Origin: Roseobacter sp. GAI101 | Lineage (GTDB): Bacteria > Pseudomonadota > Alphaproteobacteria > Rhodobacterales > Rhodobacteraceae | Reading direction: 5' to 3' | Assembly: GCF_000156335.1 (NCBI RefSeq) | Contig: NZ_DS999213.1 | Location: 3,340,111-3,404,110, forward strand | DNA: 64,000 bases | In this document: one piece after another, positions 1 to 7,543 of the stretch | How the letters are laid out: every line of letters begins with the position of its first letter | Position numbering within the stretch: the stretch's first letter is position 1 | Notes under the pieces: model-generated | The model's input: only the letters and a program-made list of their open reading frames with translations | Databases searched by the model: none | What the model was told of the DNA's origin: nothing | Translations under genes and position numbers: made by a program

Positions 1-73
1 GACCGACCCAGGGGCTGAAAATCAGCCGGTACCCTTTGACGGGCAAGGCCAATAGCCGGGCGAGCGGAGTCAT
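1..73 (-). CDS. yidD: Membrane protein insertion efficiency factor YidD (partial, N-terminus only)
   Basis: Only the first 24 codons are inside the window; the gene runs off the left edge. The peptide begins MTPLARLLALPVKGYRLIFS and continues with PW, which matches the amphipathic N-terminus of the small YidD/UPF0161 family, thought to assist YidC-dependent membrane insertion. Its ATG overlaps the TGA of rnpA (ATGA), giving the usual rpmH-rnpA-yidD order and implying co-translation. The diagnostic cysteines of the family would lie outside the window. Confidence 0.85.
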   Translation of the reverse strand, partial: MTPLARLLALPVKGYRLIFSPWVG

Positions 74-465
74 CTGAGCTTGCCGTGCAGAATACCAAGG
101 GCTTTGGCGAAATCATCCTGCAACTGGCAAAAGGGCAGGATGGCCGTGGACCCCTGACGCCCAACCAAGACGTAGTCCATGCCATCAACCCCCTGATCGG
201 GCAGCGCCAGACGGGCGACCTCGCGCAGGCGACGCTTGGCGCGGTTGCGCGCAACGGCATTGCCAACCTTCTTGGAGCAGGTGAAGCCGACCCGGATTCC
301 ATCGGCTTCGCCTTCAGCACGTTTGCGCATCTGAAGGATAAAGCCGGGCATCGCCACGCGCGGCGATCTGGTGGCGCGTTGGAAATCAGGTCTGTTCTTT
401 AGGGTCGTAACACGCAAAGAAACCGCCGGTGGCGTTTCCCTTTGGGCGGCTGTTGTGCCATCCAT
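70..465 (-). CDS. rnpA: Ribonuclease P protein component
   Basis: Protein subunit of RNase P, which with the M1 RNA matures tRNA 5' ends. The 131-residue protein has the family core: an N-terminal LKNRPDFQRA segment and the basic RNR signature region (VGNAVARNRAKRRLREVAR) that contacts the catalytic RNA. I start it at the ATG at 463-465 because a strong GGAGG lies five bases upstream; an upstream ATG (484-486) and TTG (493-495) in the same frame lack such a site. It lies 46 bp after rpmH with this start and overlaps yidD by four bases, so the three genes are probably one transcript. Confidence 0.93.
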   Translation of the reverse strand: MDGTTAAQRETPPAVSLRVTTLKNRPDFQRATRSPRVAMPGFILQMRKRAEGEADGIRVGFTCSKKVGNAVARNRAKRRLREVARLALPDQGVDGMDYVLVGRQGSTAILPFCQLQDDFAKALGILHGKLR

Positions 466-511
466 GGGTGCCTCCGACGGTGTCATATCTTGCAAGAACC
501 GAAAACGCGTA

Positions 512-646
512 TTACGCGCTCAGTTTGGCCCGGCCTTGTGCGCGGCGCGAGTTGATGATCTTTCGGCCCGCTTTTGTTGCCATGCGTGCGCGAAAACCGT
601 GGCGACGCTTGCGCACCAGGTTTGAAGGTTGAAAGGTGCGTTTCAT
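512..646 (-). CDS. rpmH: 50S ribosomal protein L34
   Basis: Encodes a 44-residue, strongly basic protein beginning [20 protein letters not shown], the standard L34 sequence, ending in KLSA. L34 is a small protein of the large ribosomal subunit. Length and composition fit the family exactly. It is first in the rpmH-rnpA-yidD unit, and a sigma-70-like promoter is visible about 70-100 bp upstream. An SD-like GGAG lies in the leader just before the ATG. Confidence 0.97.
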   Translation of the reverse strand: MKRTFQPSNLVRKRRHGFRARMATKAGRKIINSRRAQGRAKLSA

Positions 647-949
647 CGCTCCGACTCCACTTTATACGTTAGGTTTGCACCGGATTCGGCACATCACTGT
701 CAATTCAAGCCCTGCCTCTAAAGGTGCTGCGCGCTCAAGTCAAACACTTGGGGCGGCTAAATTCACAACATTGCAATAAATTTGGCAAAACCCGGCGCTA
801 ATGTTTCAATATGGTGGCCAAGGCTGCGGTTTCCGCCTGCAACTGCACTATGTGATCAAGCACCCGTGATCCCCCTACCTACCTGCGTGGTTTGGGGCCA
901 TTTATGACGCAGGGGTCTTGCGACCGCGGAATTGAAAGTGACTTGACGT
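647..949. other. Divergent intergenic region between rpmH and the TVP38 gene
   Basis: About 300 bp without a convincing gene. It carries the rpmH promoter on the minus strand (listed separately). A second minus-strand TTGACA hexamer lies at 698-703, but the hexamer 17-18 bp from it is poor. The stretch 760-800 is AT-rich compared with its surroundings and could hold the promoter for the plus-strand gene at 950, but I cannot pick a clear -35/-10 pair there. Confidence 0.5.
715..743 (-). promoter_or_regulatory. Putative sigma-70 promoter of rpmH-rnpA-yidD
   Basis: On the minus strand, TTGACT (738-743) and TAGAGG (715-720) are separated by exactly 17 bp. Position and spacing suit the housekeeping sigma factor for a ribosomal protein gene. 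Prediction only. Confidence 0.5.
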
Positions 950-1684
950 ATGATCGACCAGAGAACCGACAAACCCGCATGGCTTGGATATCTTCCGCTG
1001 GCGGTGATCTTGACGGTCGCTATCATAGGTTTCTTCACCCTGCGGGAGTATTTGAGCTTTGAAACGCTGCGCGATAATCGCGAGGCGTTGATCGCCTTTC
1101 GTGACGCACATTATGTGCTGACAGTAACCATTTTCATTGCAGCCTATATCCTGATTGTCGCCTTTTCACTGCCTGGTGCGGGGATTGCCACGATCACGGG
1201 CGGTTTCCTGTTCGGGACGGTCTTCGGCGTATTGTTCAATGTCACGAGCGCAACCATCGGTGCCGTCTTGATATTCATGGCGGCCCGCATGGGGCTCGGC
1301 GAACGGCTCAAGGCGCGGATGGATGCCTCAGAGGGGATGGTGCGCAAGATCAAGGAGGGAATCGATCAAAACCAATGGTCGATGTTGTTCTTCATCCGGC
1401 TGGTCCCGGCTGTGCCCTTTTTCGTGGCAAACCTGATTCCCGCGTTTCTGGGCGTGCTGCTGCACCGCTTCGTCATTTCGACCTTTCTTGGAATCATTCC
1501 CGGCTCGCTTGTGTATACTTCGGTCGGGGCCGGGCTGGGGGCGGTGTTCGCCCGCGGCGAGACACCGAATTTCGGGATCATCTTCGAACCGCACATCTTG
1601 TTCCCCATTCTGGGCCTTTGCGTACTTTCCTTGCTGCCCATCATCATCAAAGCCGTGACCGGCAAGAAGGAATTGCTGAAATGA
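950..1684 (+). CDS. TVP38/TMEM64 (VTT/SNARE-associated) family membrane protein
   Basis: A 244-residue integral membrane protein of the DedA-like superfamily, some of whose relatives act in lipid scrambling or undecaprenyl-phosphate recycling; the role of this bacterial subgroup is not settled. Hydrophobic segments lie near residues 11-31, 55-75, 80-110, 145-180 and 213-235. The family hallmark FFIRLVPAVPF is at about 147-157, preceded by a GGFLFG loop near 84-89. The TGA overlaps the ATG of the next gene (ATGA), so it is coupled to the FAD oxidoreductase, a pairing I recall as recurrent for TVP38 genes. The ATG at 950 has only a weak ribosome site. Confidence 0.85.
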   Translation: MIDQRTDKPAWLGYLPLAVILTVAIIGFFTLREYLSFETLRDNREALIAFRDAHYVLTVTIFIAAYILIVAFSLPGAGIATITGGFLFGTVFGVLFNVTSATIGAVLIFMAARMGLGERLKARMDASEGMVRKIKEGIDQNQWSMLFFIRLVPAVPFFVANLIPAFLGVLLHRFVISTFLGIIPGSLVYTSVGAGLGAVFARGETPNFGIIFEPHILFPILGLCVLSLLPIIIKAVTGKKELLK

Positions 1685-3099
1685 ATCGCATCACAACAGA
1701 TCTTTTGATTATTGGGGCCGGTTCCGGCGGGCTGTCCGTTGCTGCGGGCGCGGCGCAGATGGGGGCGGATGTCGTGCTGCTTGAGGGGCACAAGATGGGC
1801 GGCGATTGCCTGAACTACGGTTGCGTGCCCTCCAAGGCGCTGATCGCGACGGGCAAGGCGGCGCATAACCAGCGTCATAGCGCGCAATACGGCGTCGCGG
1901 ATGGCCCTGGCGAGGTTGATTACGCCGCCGCCAAGGACCACGTCGCGGACGTCATTGCACAGATCGCCCCGGTGGACAGCCAGGAACGGTTCGAAGGCTT
2001 CGGCATCAACGTGATTCGTGAATTCGGGCGCTTTATCTCGGCAGACGAGGTGCAGGCGGGCGATACGATCATCAAGGCCCGTCGCATTGTAATTGCCACA
2101 GGGTCATCCCCGCTGGTGCCGCCGATTCCCGGACTGGATAAGGTCCCCTACGAGACCAATGAAACCCTGTTCGATCTGCGCGAAAAGCCGGAGCATCTGC
2201 TGATTATCGGGGGTGGCCCCATCGGGATGGAGATGGCGCAGGCGCATATTCGCATGGGCTGCAAGGTGACGGTGATCGAAGGCGACAAGGCCTTGGCCAA
2301 GGACGATCCCGAAATGGCGCAGGTCGTGTTGCAGTCGCTCAAGGACGAAGGCGTCGAAATCGCCGAAGGTGCGCTGGCTGCGGAAATTCGGGGCAATGCC
2401 GGCGCAATCGAGGTTGAGGCGAAAGATGGCCGCATCTTTAAGGGGTCGCATCTGTTGGTCGCGGTGGGGCGCAAGGCCAATACCGACAAACTGGACCTCG
2501 AGAAAGCCGGTATCGAGCCGATCAGAAACGGCATTAAGGTCGATGCATCCCTGCGCACCACCAACCGCAAGGTTTACGCCGTCGGAGACGTGGCCGGTGG
2601 GATGCAATTCACCCATGTGGCGGGCTACCATGCGGGCGTCGTGATCCGGTCGCTGATGTTCGCTATTCCGTCCAAGGCAAAGACGTCCCATATCCCGTGG
2701 GCGACCTATACCGATCCGGAACTGTCACAGGTCGGTCTGACCGAAGCGCAGGCAAAGGAAGAGCACGGCGACAAGGTCGAAATCGTAAGGTTTCACTACA
2801 ACCACAATGACCGCGCCATTGCGGAGCGCAAGACCAAGGGCCTGATCAAGGTCATGGTCGTCAAGGGCCGCCCCGTCGGCGTCAGCATCGTTGGCCATCA
2901 GGCGGGCGAATTGATCAACCTGTGGGCTTTGGCGCTGGCAAATAACATGAAAATGAGCCAGATTGCCGGCATGGTTGCACCGTATCCTACCATTGGCGAA
3001 GTGAACAAACGTGCCGCAGGGGCTTATTTCAGCCCGCGCCTGTTTGAAAGTGATCTGGTCAAGACCGTGGTGCGATTCGTACAACGTTTCATCCCCTAG
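1681..3099 (+). CDS. FAD-dependent pyridine nucleotide-disulfide oxidoreductase (MerA/Lpd-like, specificity unknown)
   Basis: A 472-residue class I disulfide reductase homologue. An N-terminal FAD-binding GAGSGG motif (12-17) is followed by the redox pair GGDCLNYGCVPSK with Cys43 and Cys48. A second Rossmann motif GGGPIGMEMA marks the NAD(P)H domain, and the C-terminal third is the dimerisation domain. Genuine lipoamide dehydrogenases carry a catalytic HxHPTxxE near the C-terminus; here that region reads APYPTIGE, with Tyr in place of the catalytic His, and the vicinal C-terminal cysteines of mercuric reductase are absent. The substrate is therefore open. The ATG is preceded by AAGGAA and overlaps the upstream stop. 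Confidence 0.85.
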   Translation: MNRITTDLLIIGAGSGGLSVAAGAAQMGADVVLLEGHKMGGDCLNYGCVPSKALIATGKAAHNQRHSAQYGVADGPGEVDYAAAKDHVADVIAQIAPVDSQERFEGFGINVIREFGRFISADEVQAGDTIIKARRIVIATGSSPLVPPIPGLDKVPYETNETLFDLREKPEHLLIIGGGPIGMEMAQAHIRMGCKVTVIEGDKALAKDDPEMAQVVLQSLKDEGVEIAEGALAAEIRGNAGAIEVEAKDGRIFKGSHLLVAVGRKANTDKLDLEKAGIEPIRNGIKVDASLRTTNRKVYAVGDVAGGMQFTHVAGYHAGVVIRSLMFAIPSKAKTSHIPWATYTDPELSQVGLTEAQAKEEHGDKVEIVRFHYNHNDRAIAERKTKGLIKVMVVKGRPVGVSIVGHQAGELINLWALALANNMKMSQIAGMVAPYPTIGEVNKRAAGAYFSPRLFESDLVKTVVRFVQRFIP

Positions 3100-3108
3100 G
3101 GCGCAGGT

Positions 3109-4494
3109 ATGTTCCGGTCCCTCTCTGGTAGATTGCTGATCCTGACCACCGTCTTCGTGATGTTGGCCGAAGTTCTGATTTTTGTGCCGTCAATCGCGCG
3201 GTTTCGCGAAGAATACATGATGAACCGGCTTCAACGGGCGCAGATCGCGTCTTTGACCTTGCTGGCGAATGACATGATCGACCCCGCGCTCGAGGCTGAA
3301 TTGCTGCGCACTGCCGAGGTGTTCAACGTGGTGCTGCGCCGCAACGAGGTGCGCCAGCTTGTGCTGTCATCGCCAATGCCGCTGACGATCAAGGCGACCT
3401 ATGATTTGCGCAATGCCTCTGCGTTGGTTCTGGTGAGGGACGCATTCTTGCAACTGGCCGATACCCAGGACGGGGTGATCCGGGTTATCGGTGCCCCGGT
3501 GCAGGACGCAGGCCTGCTGATCGAGATCACGATGGAAACGGCCCCGTTGCGCTCGGCAATGCTTGATTATGGCATTCGTATCCTCATCCTTTCGGCCGTG
3601 ATCTCTTTCATCACTGCCTTTTTGCTGTTTCTGGCGATGCGGGCGTTTTTGCTAAAGCCGATCAAGGGCGTCGTCGGGCATATGCAGAACTATGCGCTGG
3701 CCCCCGAAGATGCGCGGCGCATCATCACGCCCTCTGCCGGTGTCACCGAGGTCCGCGAGGCCGAAGAGGCGTTGATGAAGCTTGAAACGGAACTGACACA
3801 GGCCTTGCGCCAAAAAGAACGACTGGCCCAATTGGGTCAGGCTGTCAGCAAGATCAGCCATGATTTACGCAATATCCTGACCTCGGCGCAGCTGTTCACC
3901 GACAGGATCGAGATGTCCGAAGACCCCACTGTCAAACGGATGGCCCCCAAGCTGGTCAGTTCGATCACCCGGGCTGTGCATCTTTGCGAATCGACGCTCG
4001 CTTTTGGGAAGGCGGAAGAACCCAGTCCGACGCTCACGGTCGTCTCGCTGGATCACATCGTCGATGATGTCATGGTCAGCGAGCGTTTGGCAGTAGGGGA
4101 CGCCAAGATCGGCTTTACCGCTCATATCCCGCCGGATTTGATGATCCGTGCCGACCCCGAACAGATTTTCCGGGTGTTGGCCAATCTGGTCCGCAACGCA
4201 CGTCAGGCGATTGCCGCAACCGGACAGCCCGGCCACATCAGCGTGACGGCCTTGGATCATCCGAAAAACTGGTGCATCGAAGTCCATGACAGTGGCCCGG
4301 GCTTGCCGAAAAAGGCGCAAGAGCATCTGTTCACGGCCTTCAGGGGCGGTGCACGCAAGGGCGGTTCGGGCCTTGGGCTGGCAATCGCTGCTGAATTGGT
4401 GCGCGGTCATGGTGGCGCGTTGGAACTGGTGGAAACAGGCGCTTCGGGTACCGTATTCAAGATAACCCTGCCGAAAGGCGACGGTACCTTTTAG
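3109..4494 (+). CDS. Membrane sensor histidine kinase (no adjacent response regulator)
   Basis: A 461-residue kinase with a membrane segment at about 9-28, a periplasmic domain of roughly 130 residues, a second membrane segment near 155-180, a HAMP-like linker (180-235), a phosphoacceptor helix with His251 in SKISHDLRNIL, and an ATPase domain with an N box (NLVRNARQAI), DSGPGLP and GSGLGLAI. It starts nine bases after the oxidoreductase gene, so the three genes at 950-4494 are likely co-transcribed. No response regulator gene adjoins it; the nearest one (6872) has its own kinase. It may sense an envelope or redox state connected to its two neighbours, but that is inference. Confidence 0.88.
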   Translation: MFRSLSGRLLILTTVFVMLAEVLIFVPSIARFREEYMMNRLQRAQIASLTLLANDMIDPALEAELLRTAEVFNVVLRRNEVRQLVLSSPMPLTIKATYDLRNASALVLVRDAFLQLADTQDGVIRVIGAPVQDAGLLIEITMETAPLRSAMLDYGIRILILSAVISFITAFLLFLAMRAFLLKPIKGVVGHMQNYALAPEDARRIITPSAGVTEVREAEEALMKLETELTQALRQKERLAQLGQAVSKISHDLRNILTSAQLFTDRIEMSEDPTVKRMAPKLVSSITRAVHLCESTLAFGKAEEPSPTLTVVSLDHIVDDVMVSERLAVGDAKIGFTAHIPPDLMIRADPEQIFRVLANLVRNARQAIAATGQPGHISVTALDHPKNWCIEVHDSGPGLPKKAQEHLFTAFRGGARKGGSGLGLAIAAELVRGHGGALELVETGASGTVFKITLPKGDGTF

Positions 4495-4664
4495 TGCCGG
4501 TTTTGTAAGCTGCGTGCTGCCGGGTGCTGGCAATCCCTTAGATGAACGCGGCCAATTCGTGCGGGCATTAAGATGATTGCCGGGCGGGGGGACCAAATTC
4601 GTCTTGGCGCTTTTGGATGTTTTGATGGTGTCGAATTTTAAACCTGCAACGTGGATTTTTCTGC

Positions 4665-4693
4665 TTGACGCTGACGGGCGCGCACCCTATTCC
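4665..4693 (+). promoter_or_regulatory. Putative promoter of tRNA-Arg
   Basis: TTGACG (4665-4670) and TATTCC (4688-4693) are 17 bp apart and end 41 bp before the mature tRNA, the expected geometry for a tRNA promoter. The discriminator region just downstream is C-rich. Confidence 0.6.
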
Positions 4694-4734
4694 ACCCCCA
4701 ACATCAAGCGACGAACGAATGCTTGGTGGCTAGT

Positions 4735-4811
4735 GCACCCGTAGCTCAGCTGGATAGAGTACCTGACTACGAATCAGGGGGTCGGGCGTTCGAATCGCTC
4801 CGGGTGCACCA
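4735..4811 (+). tRNA. tRNA-Arg(ACG)
   Basis: The 77-nt sequence folds as a cloverleaf: acceptor GCACCCG (4735-4741) pairs with CGGGTGC (4801-4807), discriminator A and an encoded CCA (4809-4811). The anticodon stem CCTGA/TCAGG encloses loop CTACGAA with anticodon ACG at 4769-4771 (A34 normally deaminated to inosine by TadA). The T arm contains GTTCGAATC. No integrase or duplicated 3' end was seen nearby. Confidence 0.97.
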
Positions 4812-4898
4812 CTTCAACCTTCTTGGACAATTTGATTAGAACGGTATCGCTTGTCGGATGATATTCATCATCTTTGACCGGTGTTCAGGTATGACGTA

Positions 4899-4926
4899 AG
4901 ATTGACCGGACTGCTTCCGTCAATCT
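4899..4926. repeat. Inverted repeat downstream of tRNA-Arg
   Basis: AGATTGAC (4899-4906) is exactly complementary to GTCAATCT (4919-4926); a further GG/CC pair extends the stem with one bulge. There is no T-run after it, so it is not a textbook terminator. A smaller GATGAT/ATCATC repeat lies about 40 bp upstream. The short TTGACCGG occurs twice between them. Function unknown. Confidence 0.35.
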
Positions 4927-5025
4927 AGGCTTCACAGCTTTTCGCCGAGGCCCTGCACTACATCGCTTAAGGTTTTGGTAGCGTTCTTCTGCAAGTGTAG
5001 CCCTGCATTTTGTCAGGGGATTTGC

Positions 5026-5376
5026 ATGAACCTTTATCACTGCTCAGTAGATTTACGAGACAACGCAAAAGCTGTTGGGTTTGCCGTCGCTGTCGAGGCG
5101 TGGATGGGGCATCTGAAATCCAGCGGCGTCATTCAGTCTTGGCGGTTATGTCGGCGAAAATTGGGTTTCGGTGCACCGCGTGCCCGTGATTTTCTGCTGG
5201 AGATTGAGGTCGAGGATATGACCCAACTGGATATGGCGTTTCGGTTCACAGCCACCAGCGATGAAAACGTCGAGAGACTTTATACCACCGTTCATCAAAT
5301 GGTGGGGGAGGTCGATATTGCGCTTTACCGCCCTTTCCCGGATCCTGAACGCGCGGAAAGAATGGCCCTGATTTGA
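5026..5376 (+). CDS. Conserved hypothetical protein (resembles DUF6614)
   Basis: A 116-residue soluble protein without signal peptide or membrane segment, beginning MNLYHCSVDLRDNAKAVGFA and ending PFPDPERAERMALI. From memory it resembles a short Rhodobacterales family catalogued as DUF6614; function unknown. The ATG at 5026 follows a CAGGGGA ribosome-binding stretch; a longer in-frame start at 4975 has none. It stands alone between tRNA-Arg and a hairpin-rich gap. Alternating strand-like segments and an acidic EIEVED stretch suggest a small ferredoxin-like alpha-beta fold, which is a guess. Confidence 0.7.
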   Translation: MNLYHCSVDLRDNAKAVGFAVAVEAWMGHLKSSGVIQSWRLCRRKLGFGAPRARDFLLEIEVEDMTQLDMAFRFTATSDENVERLYTTVHQMVGEVDIALYRPFPDPERAERMALI

Positions 5377-5457
5377 TGGGGTACGCATCTTCACCCCGAA
5401 CACCGACAATCACTGCGAACTTTCCGAAGAAACGACCTGAATCGTTGTAAAAGGCTT

Positions 5458-5494
5458 GCATGCCCCGATAACGTCTCGGCTACAGGGGGCATGC
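5458..5494 (-). terminator. Hairpin downstream of degP (distal)
   Basis: GCATGCCCC (5458-5466) and GGGGCATGC (5486-5494) form a perfect 9-bp stem around a 19-nt loop. Read on the minus strand the stem is followed within five bases by TTTT, so it could terminate degP transcription. Confidence 0.45.
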
Positions 5495-5520
5495 GCACCG
5501 CACCGCATCTTGGCGGGCAG

Positions 5521-5550
5521 ACGTCGGCGGATCTAACCATCCGCCGACGT
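5521..5550 (-). terminator. Perfect 12-bp hairpin downstream of degP (proximal)
   Basis: ACGTCGGCGGAT (5521-5532) and ATCCGCCGACGT (5539-5550) are exact inverted repeats around a 6-nt loop, 44 bp after the degP stop. There is no T-tail; it may be a Rho-independent-like stop or a 3'-end stabiliser, reinforced by the second hairpin beyond it. Confidence 0.5.
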
Positions 5551-5593
5551 GGGTCTTCCAGACTGGACGAGGTAAGCCCGCTGGCAGACGTGT

Positions 5594-6712
5594 TTAGGCC
5601 TCTTTCGCGGCCAAAGTACCGATGGTGACGGCGCGCGTGACCTGCTCGCCCTTGTGCAGGACCACGACATCAGCCGTCTCGTCGGGGTCGGTTTCGGCCA
5701 CGGCACGGGTCAGATCGCGGAGTTCGTCGATTGCGGTGCCGTTGAACGACAAGATGATATCACCCTTCACCAACCCCGCTTTCTTGGCGGGGCTATCATC
5801 CCCAACGGCCTCGATCACCGCACCTTTCGGCGCGTCATACCCCAGAAGCTGAGCAATTTCGGCGGTCATCGGGCGGATTTGCACGCCTAGCCAGCCGCGG
5901 GTGATGGTGCCGTCATCGGCCAGATCCGCGACGATCGTCTGCACCAGATCAGAGGGCACCGAAAATCCGATCCCGACAGAGCCGCCACCGGGGGACAGGA
6001 TCGCGGTGTTCACGCCAATCACCTCGCCAGCGTTGTTGAACAGCGGCCCGCCCGAATTGCCGCGGTTGATCGCGGCATCGGTCTGGATGAAATCATCGTA
6101 GGGGCCTGCGTGGATGTTGCGCGACTTGGCCGACACGATTCCGGTGGTGACGGTCCCGCCCAGGCCAAAGGGGTTGCCCATGGCGACCACTTCATCGCCC
6201 ACACGCATGGCATCCGACGATCCGAAGGTAACGGCGGGCAGGTCGACATCCGCTTCGATCTTGAGCAGGGCAATATCGGTCATCGAGTCACTGCCGACGA
6301 CAGTTGCGTCAAAGCTGCGGCCATCGGAGAGTTTCACGGTGACCTTGTCTGCGCCTTCGACTACGTGATTGTTGGTCACGATCTGCCCGTCTTTCGACAC
6401 GATAAAGCCCGAACCAAGCCCCTGAACCGGCTGCGCGGGCGCATCGCCGTTGGGCATCATCTGTTCGAACCGGCGGCGCAATTCTTCGGGCATGCCTTGG
6501 GGCATTTCCATCTTGGGGCCGGATTGCGCGGCCTGGCCGGACACTTCGATAAACACCACCGAAGGCGAGATGGTTTCGACCAGATCGGCGTACCCGCCTG
6601 CGGGTACCGCAAGGGCCGTGGTCGGGGCCAGGGCAAGGGCCGAAGTCGAGGCGAGGGCCGCTGCCAGAACGAACGGGGCTGCGCGGCGGGGGGCTTTGAA
6701 AAGGGATGTCAT
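5594..6712 (-). CDS. Periplasmic DegP/HtrA-family serine protease
   Basis: A 372-residue trypsin-like protease for periplasmic quality control. A signal peptide (about 1-35, ending TTALA) precedes the catalytic domain, whose triad is His116 (TNNHVV), Asp146 (TDIALLK) and Ser220 (GNSGGPLF). One PDZ domain follows at about 270-360; DegP proper has two, so this is closer in length to DegS/HtrA2-type proteins but secreted rather than anchored. A Q-linker rich in M, E and P (65-97) sits before the protease. The start has an AAGGAAA site. It is divergent from an OmpR-type two-component pair with about 160 bp between, suggesting envelope-stress control. Confidence 0.92.
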   Translation of the reverse strand: MTSLFKAPRRAAPFVLAAALASTSALALAPTTALAVPAGGYADLVETISPSVVFIEVSGQAAQSGPKMEMPQGMPEELRRRFEQMMPNGDAPAQPVQGLGSGFIVSKDGQIVTNNHVVEGADKVTVKLSDGRSFDATVVGSDSMTDIALLKIEADVDLPAVTFGSSDAMRVGDEVVAMGNPFGLGGTVTTGIVSAKSRNIHAGPYDDFIQTDAAINRGNSGGPLFNNAGEVIGVNTAILSPGGGSVGIGFSVPSDLVQTIVADLADDGTITRGWLGVQIRPMTAEIAQLLGYDAPKGAVIEAVGDDSPAKKAGLVKGDIILSFNGTAIDELRDLTRAVAETDPDETADVVVLHKGEQVTRAVTIGTLAAKEA

Positions 6713-6871
6713 GTCTGTTTCCTTATGTCTTCAGGGATGACACCCAGATGGCAGCCCAGTCTTACAGAGTGTTTCAGCGTGCTATACAAATTTGTTAGGC
6801 TGCACTGCACTGCTGTCAGACGTGCCTATATGGGGTATCGAAACAGTATATTTGGAACGGAGCCGGCAAAA

Positions 6872-7543
6872 ATGAAACTGCTTGTAGTCGAAGACGACGC
6901 CACCACTGGCAGCTATATCGCGCGGGGCCTGCGCGAAGAGGGGCATACCGTCGATCTGGTACCCCATGGCCGCGAGGGGCTGTTTCAGGCCAGTTCGGGC
7001 AGCTATGACGTGTTGGTCATCGACCGGATGTTGCCAGAGGTCGACGGGCTGACGCTGGTCAAGACCTTGCGCGGTGCGGGGAACACCACGCCCGTGCTTT
7101 TCCTGACCGCAATGGGCAGCGTTGATGACAGGATCAGCGGGTTGAACGCGGGGGGCGATGATTATCTGGTCAAACCCTTCGCCTTCGGAGAATTGTCCGC
7201 CCGCGTCGCAGCCCTTGCGCGGAGGCCGCAGGTGTTGGAGCAGGATACCGTCTTGCGCGCCGGTGATCTGGAAATGCATCTGATCACCCGCAAGGTCACG
7301 CGGGGCGGTCAGGACATTGATCTGCTGCCACGCGAATTTGCCCTGCTGGAACATCTGTTGCGCCGCAAGGGCAGGGTGCAGACGCGCACCATGCTGCTCG
7401 AGGCGGTCTGGGACATCAGCTTTGATCCGATGACCAACGTCGTCGAAACCCATATCAGCCGGTTGCGCGCCAAGGTGGACAAGCCCTTTGACCGCGAACT
7501 GATCCATACGGTGCGCGGCGCGGGCTACAGGATCGACGGATGA
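6872..7543 (+). CDS. OmpR/PhoB-family response regulator
   Basis: A 223-residue two-domain regulator. The receiver domain has the acidic pair Asp8/Asp9, phosphoacceptor Asp51 (VIDRMLPEVDG), the conserved Thr in LFLTAMG and Lys in DYLVKPF. The C-terminal half is a winged helix with the typical GRVQTRTMLLEAVW and NVVETHISRLRAK segments. I use the ATG at 6872; the longer in-frame extension upstream would read through the degP promoter and coding region. It overlaps the kinase gene by four bases (ATGA), so the pair is translationally coupled. Confidence 0.93.
   Translation: MKLLVVEDDATTGSYIARGLREEGHTVDLVPHGREGLFQASSGSYDVLVIDRMLPEVDGLTLVKTLRGAGNTTPVLFLTAMGSVDDRISGLNAGGDDYLVKPFAFGELSARVAALARRPQVLEQDTVLRAGDLEMHLITRKVTRGGQDIDLLPREFALLEHLLRRKGRVQTRTMLLEAVWDISFDPMTNVVETHISRLRAKVDKPFDRELIHTVRGAGYRIDG

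Noticed and set aside
4735..4926. Integration site at tRNA-Arg
   Set aside because: No integrase, no duplicated tRNA 3' end and no change in gene content on the right side; the inverted repeat downstream is unrelated to the tRNA sequence.
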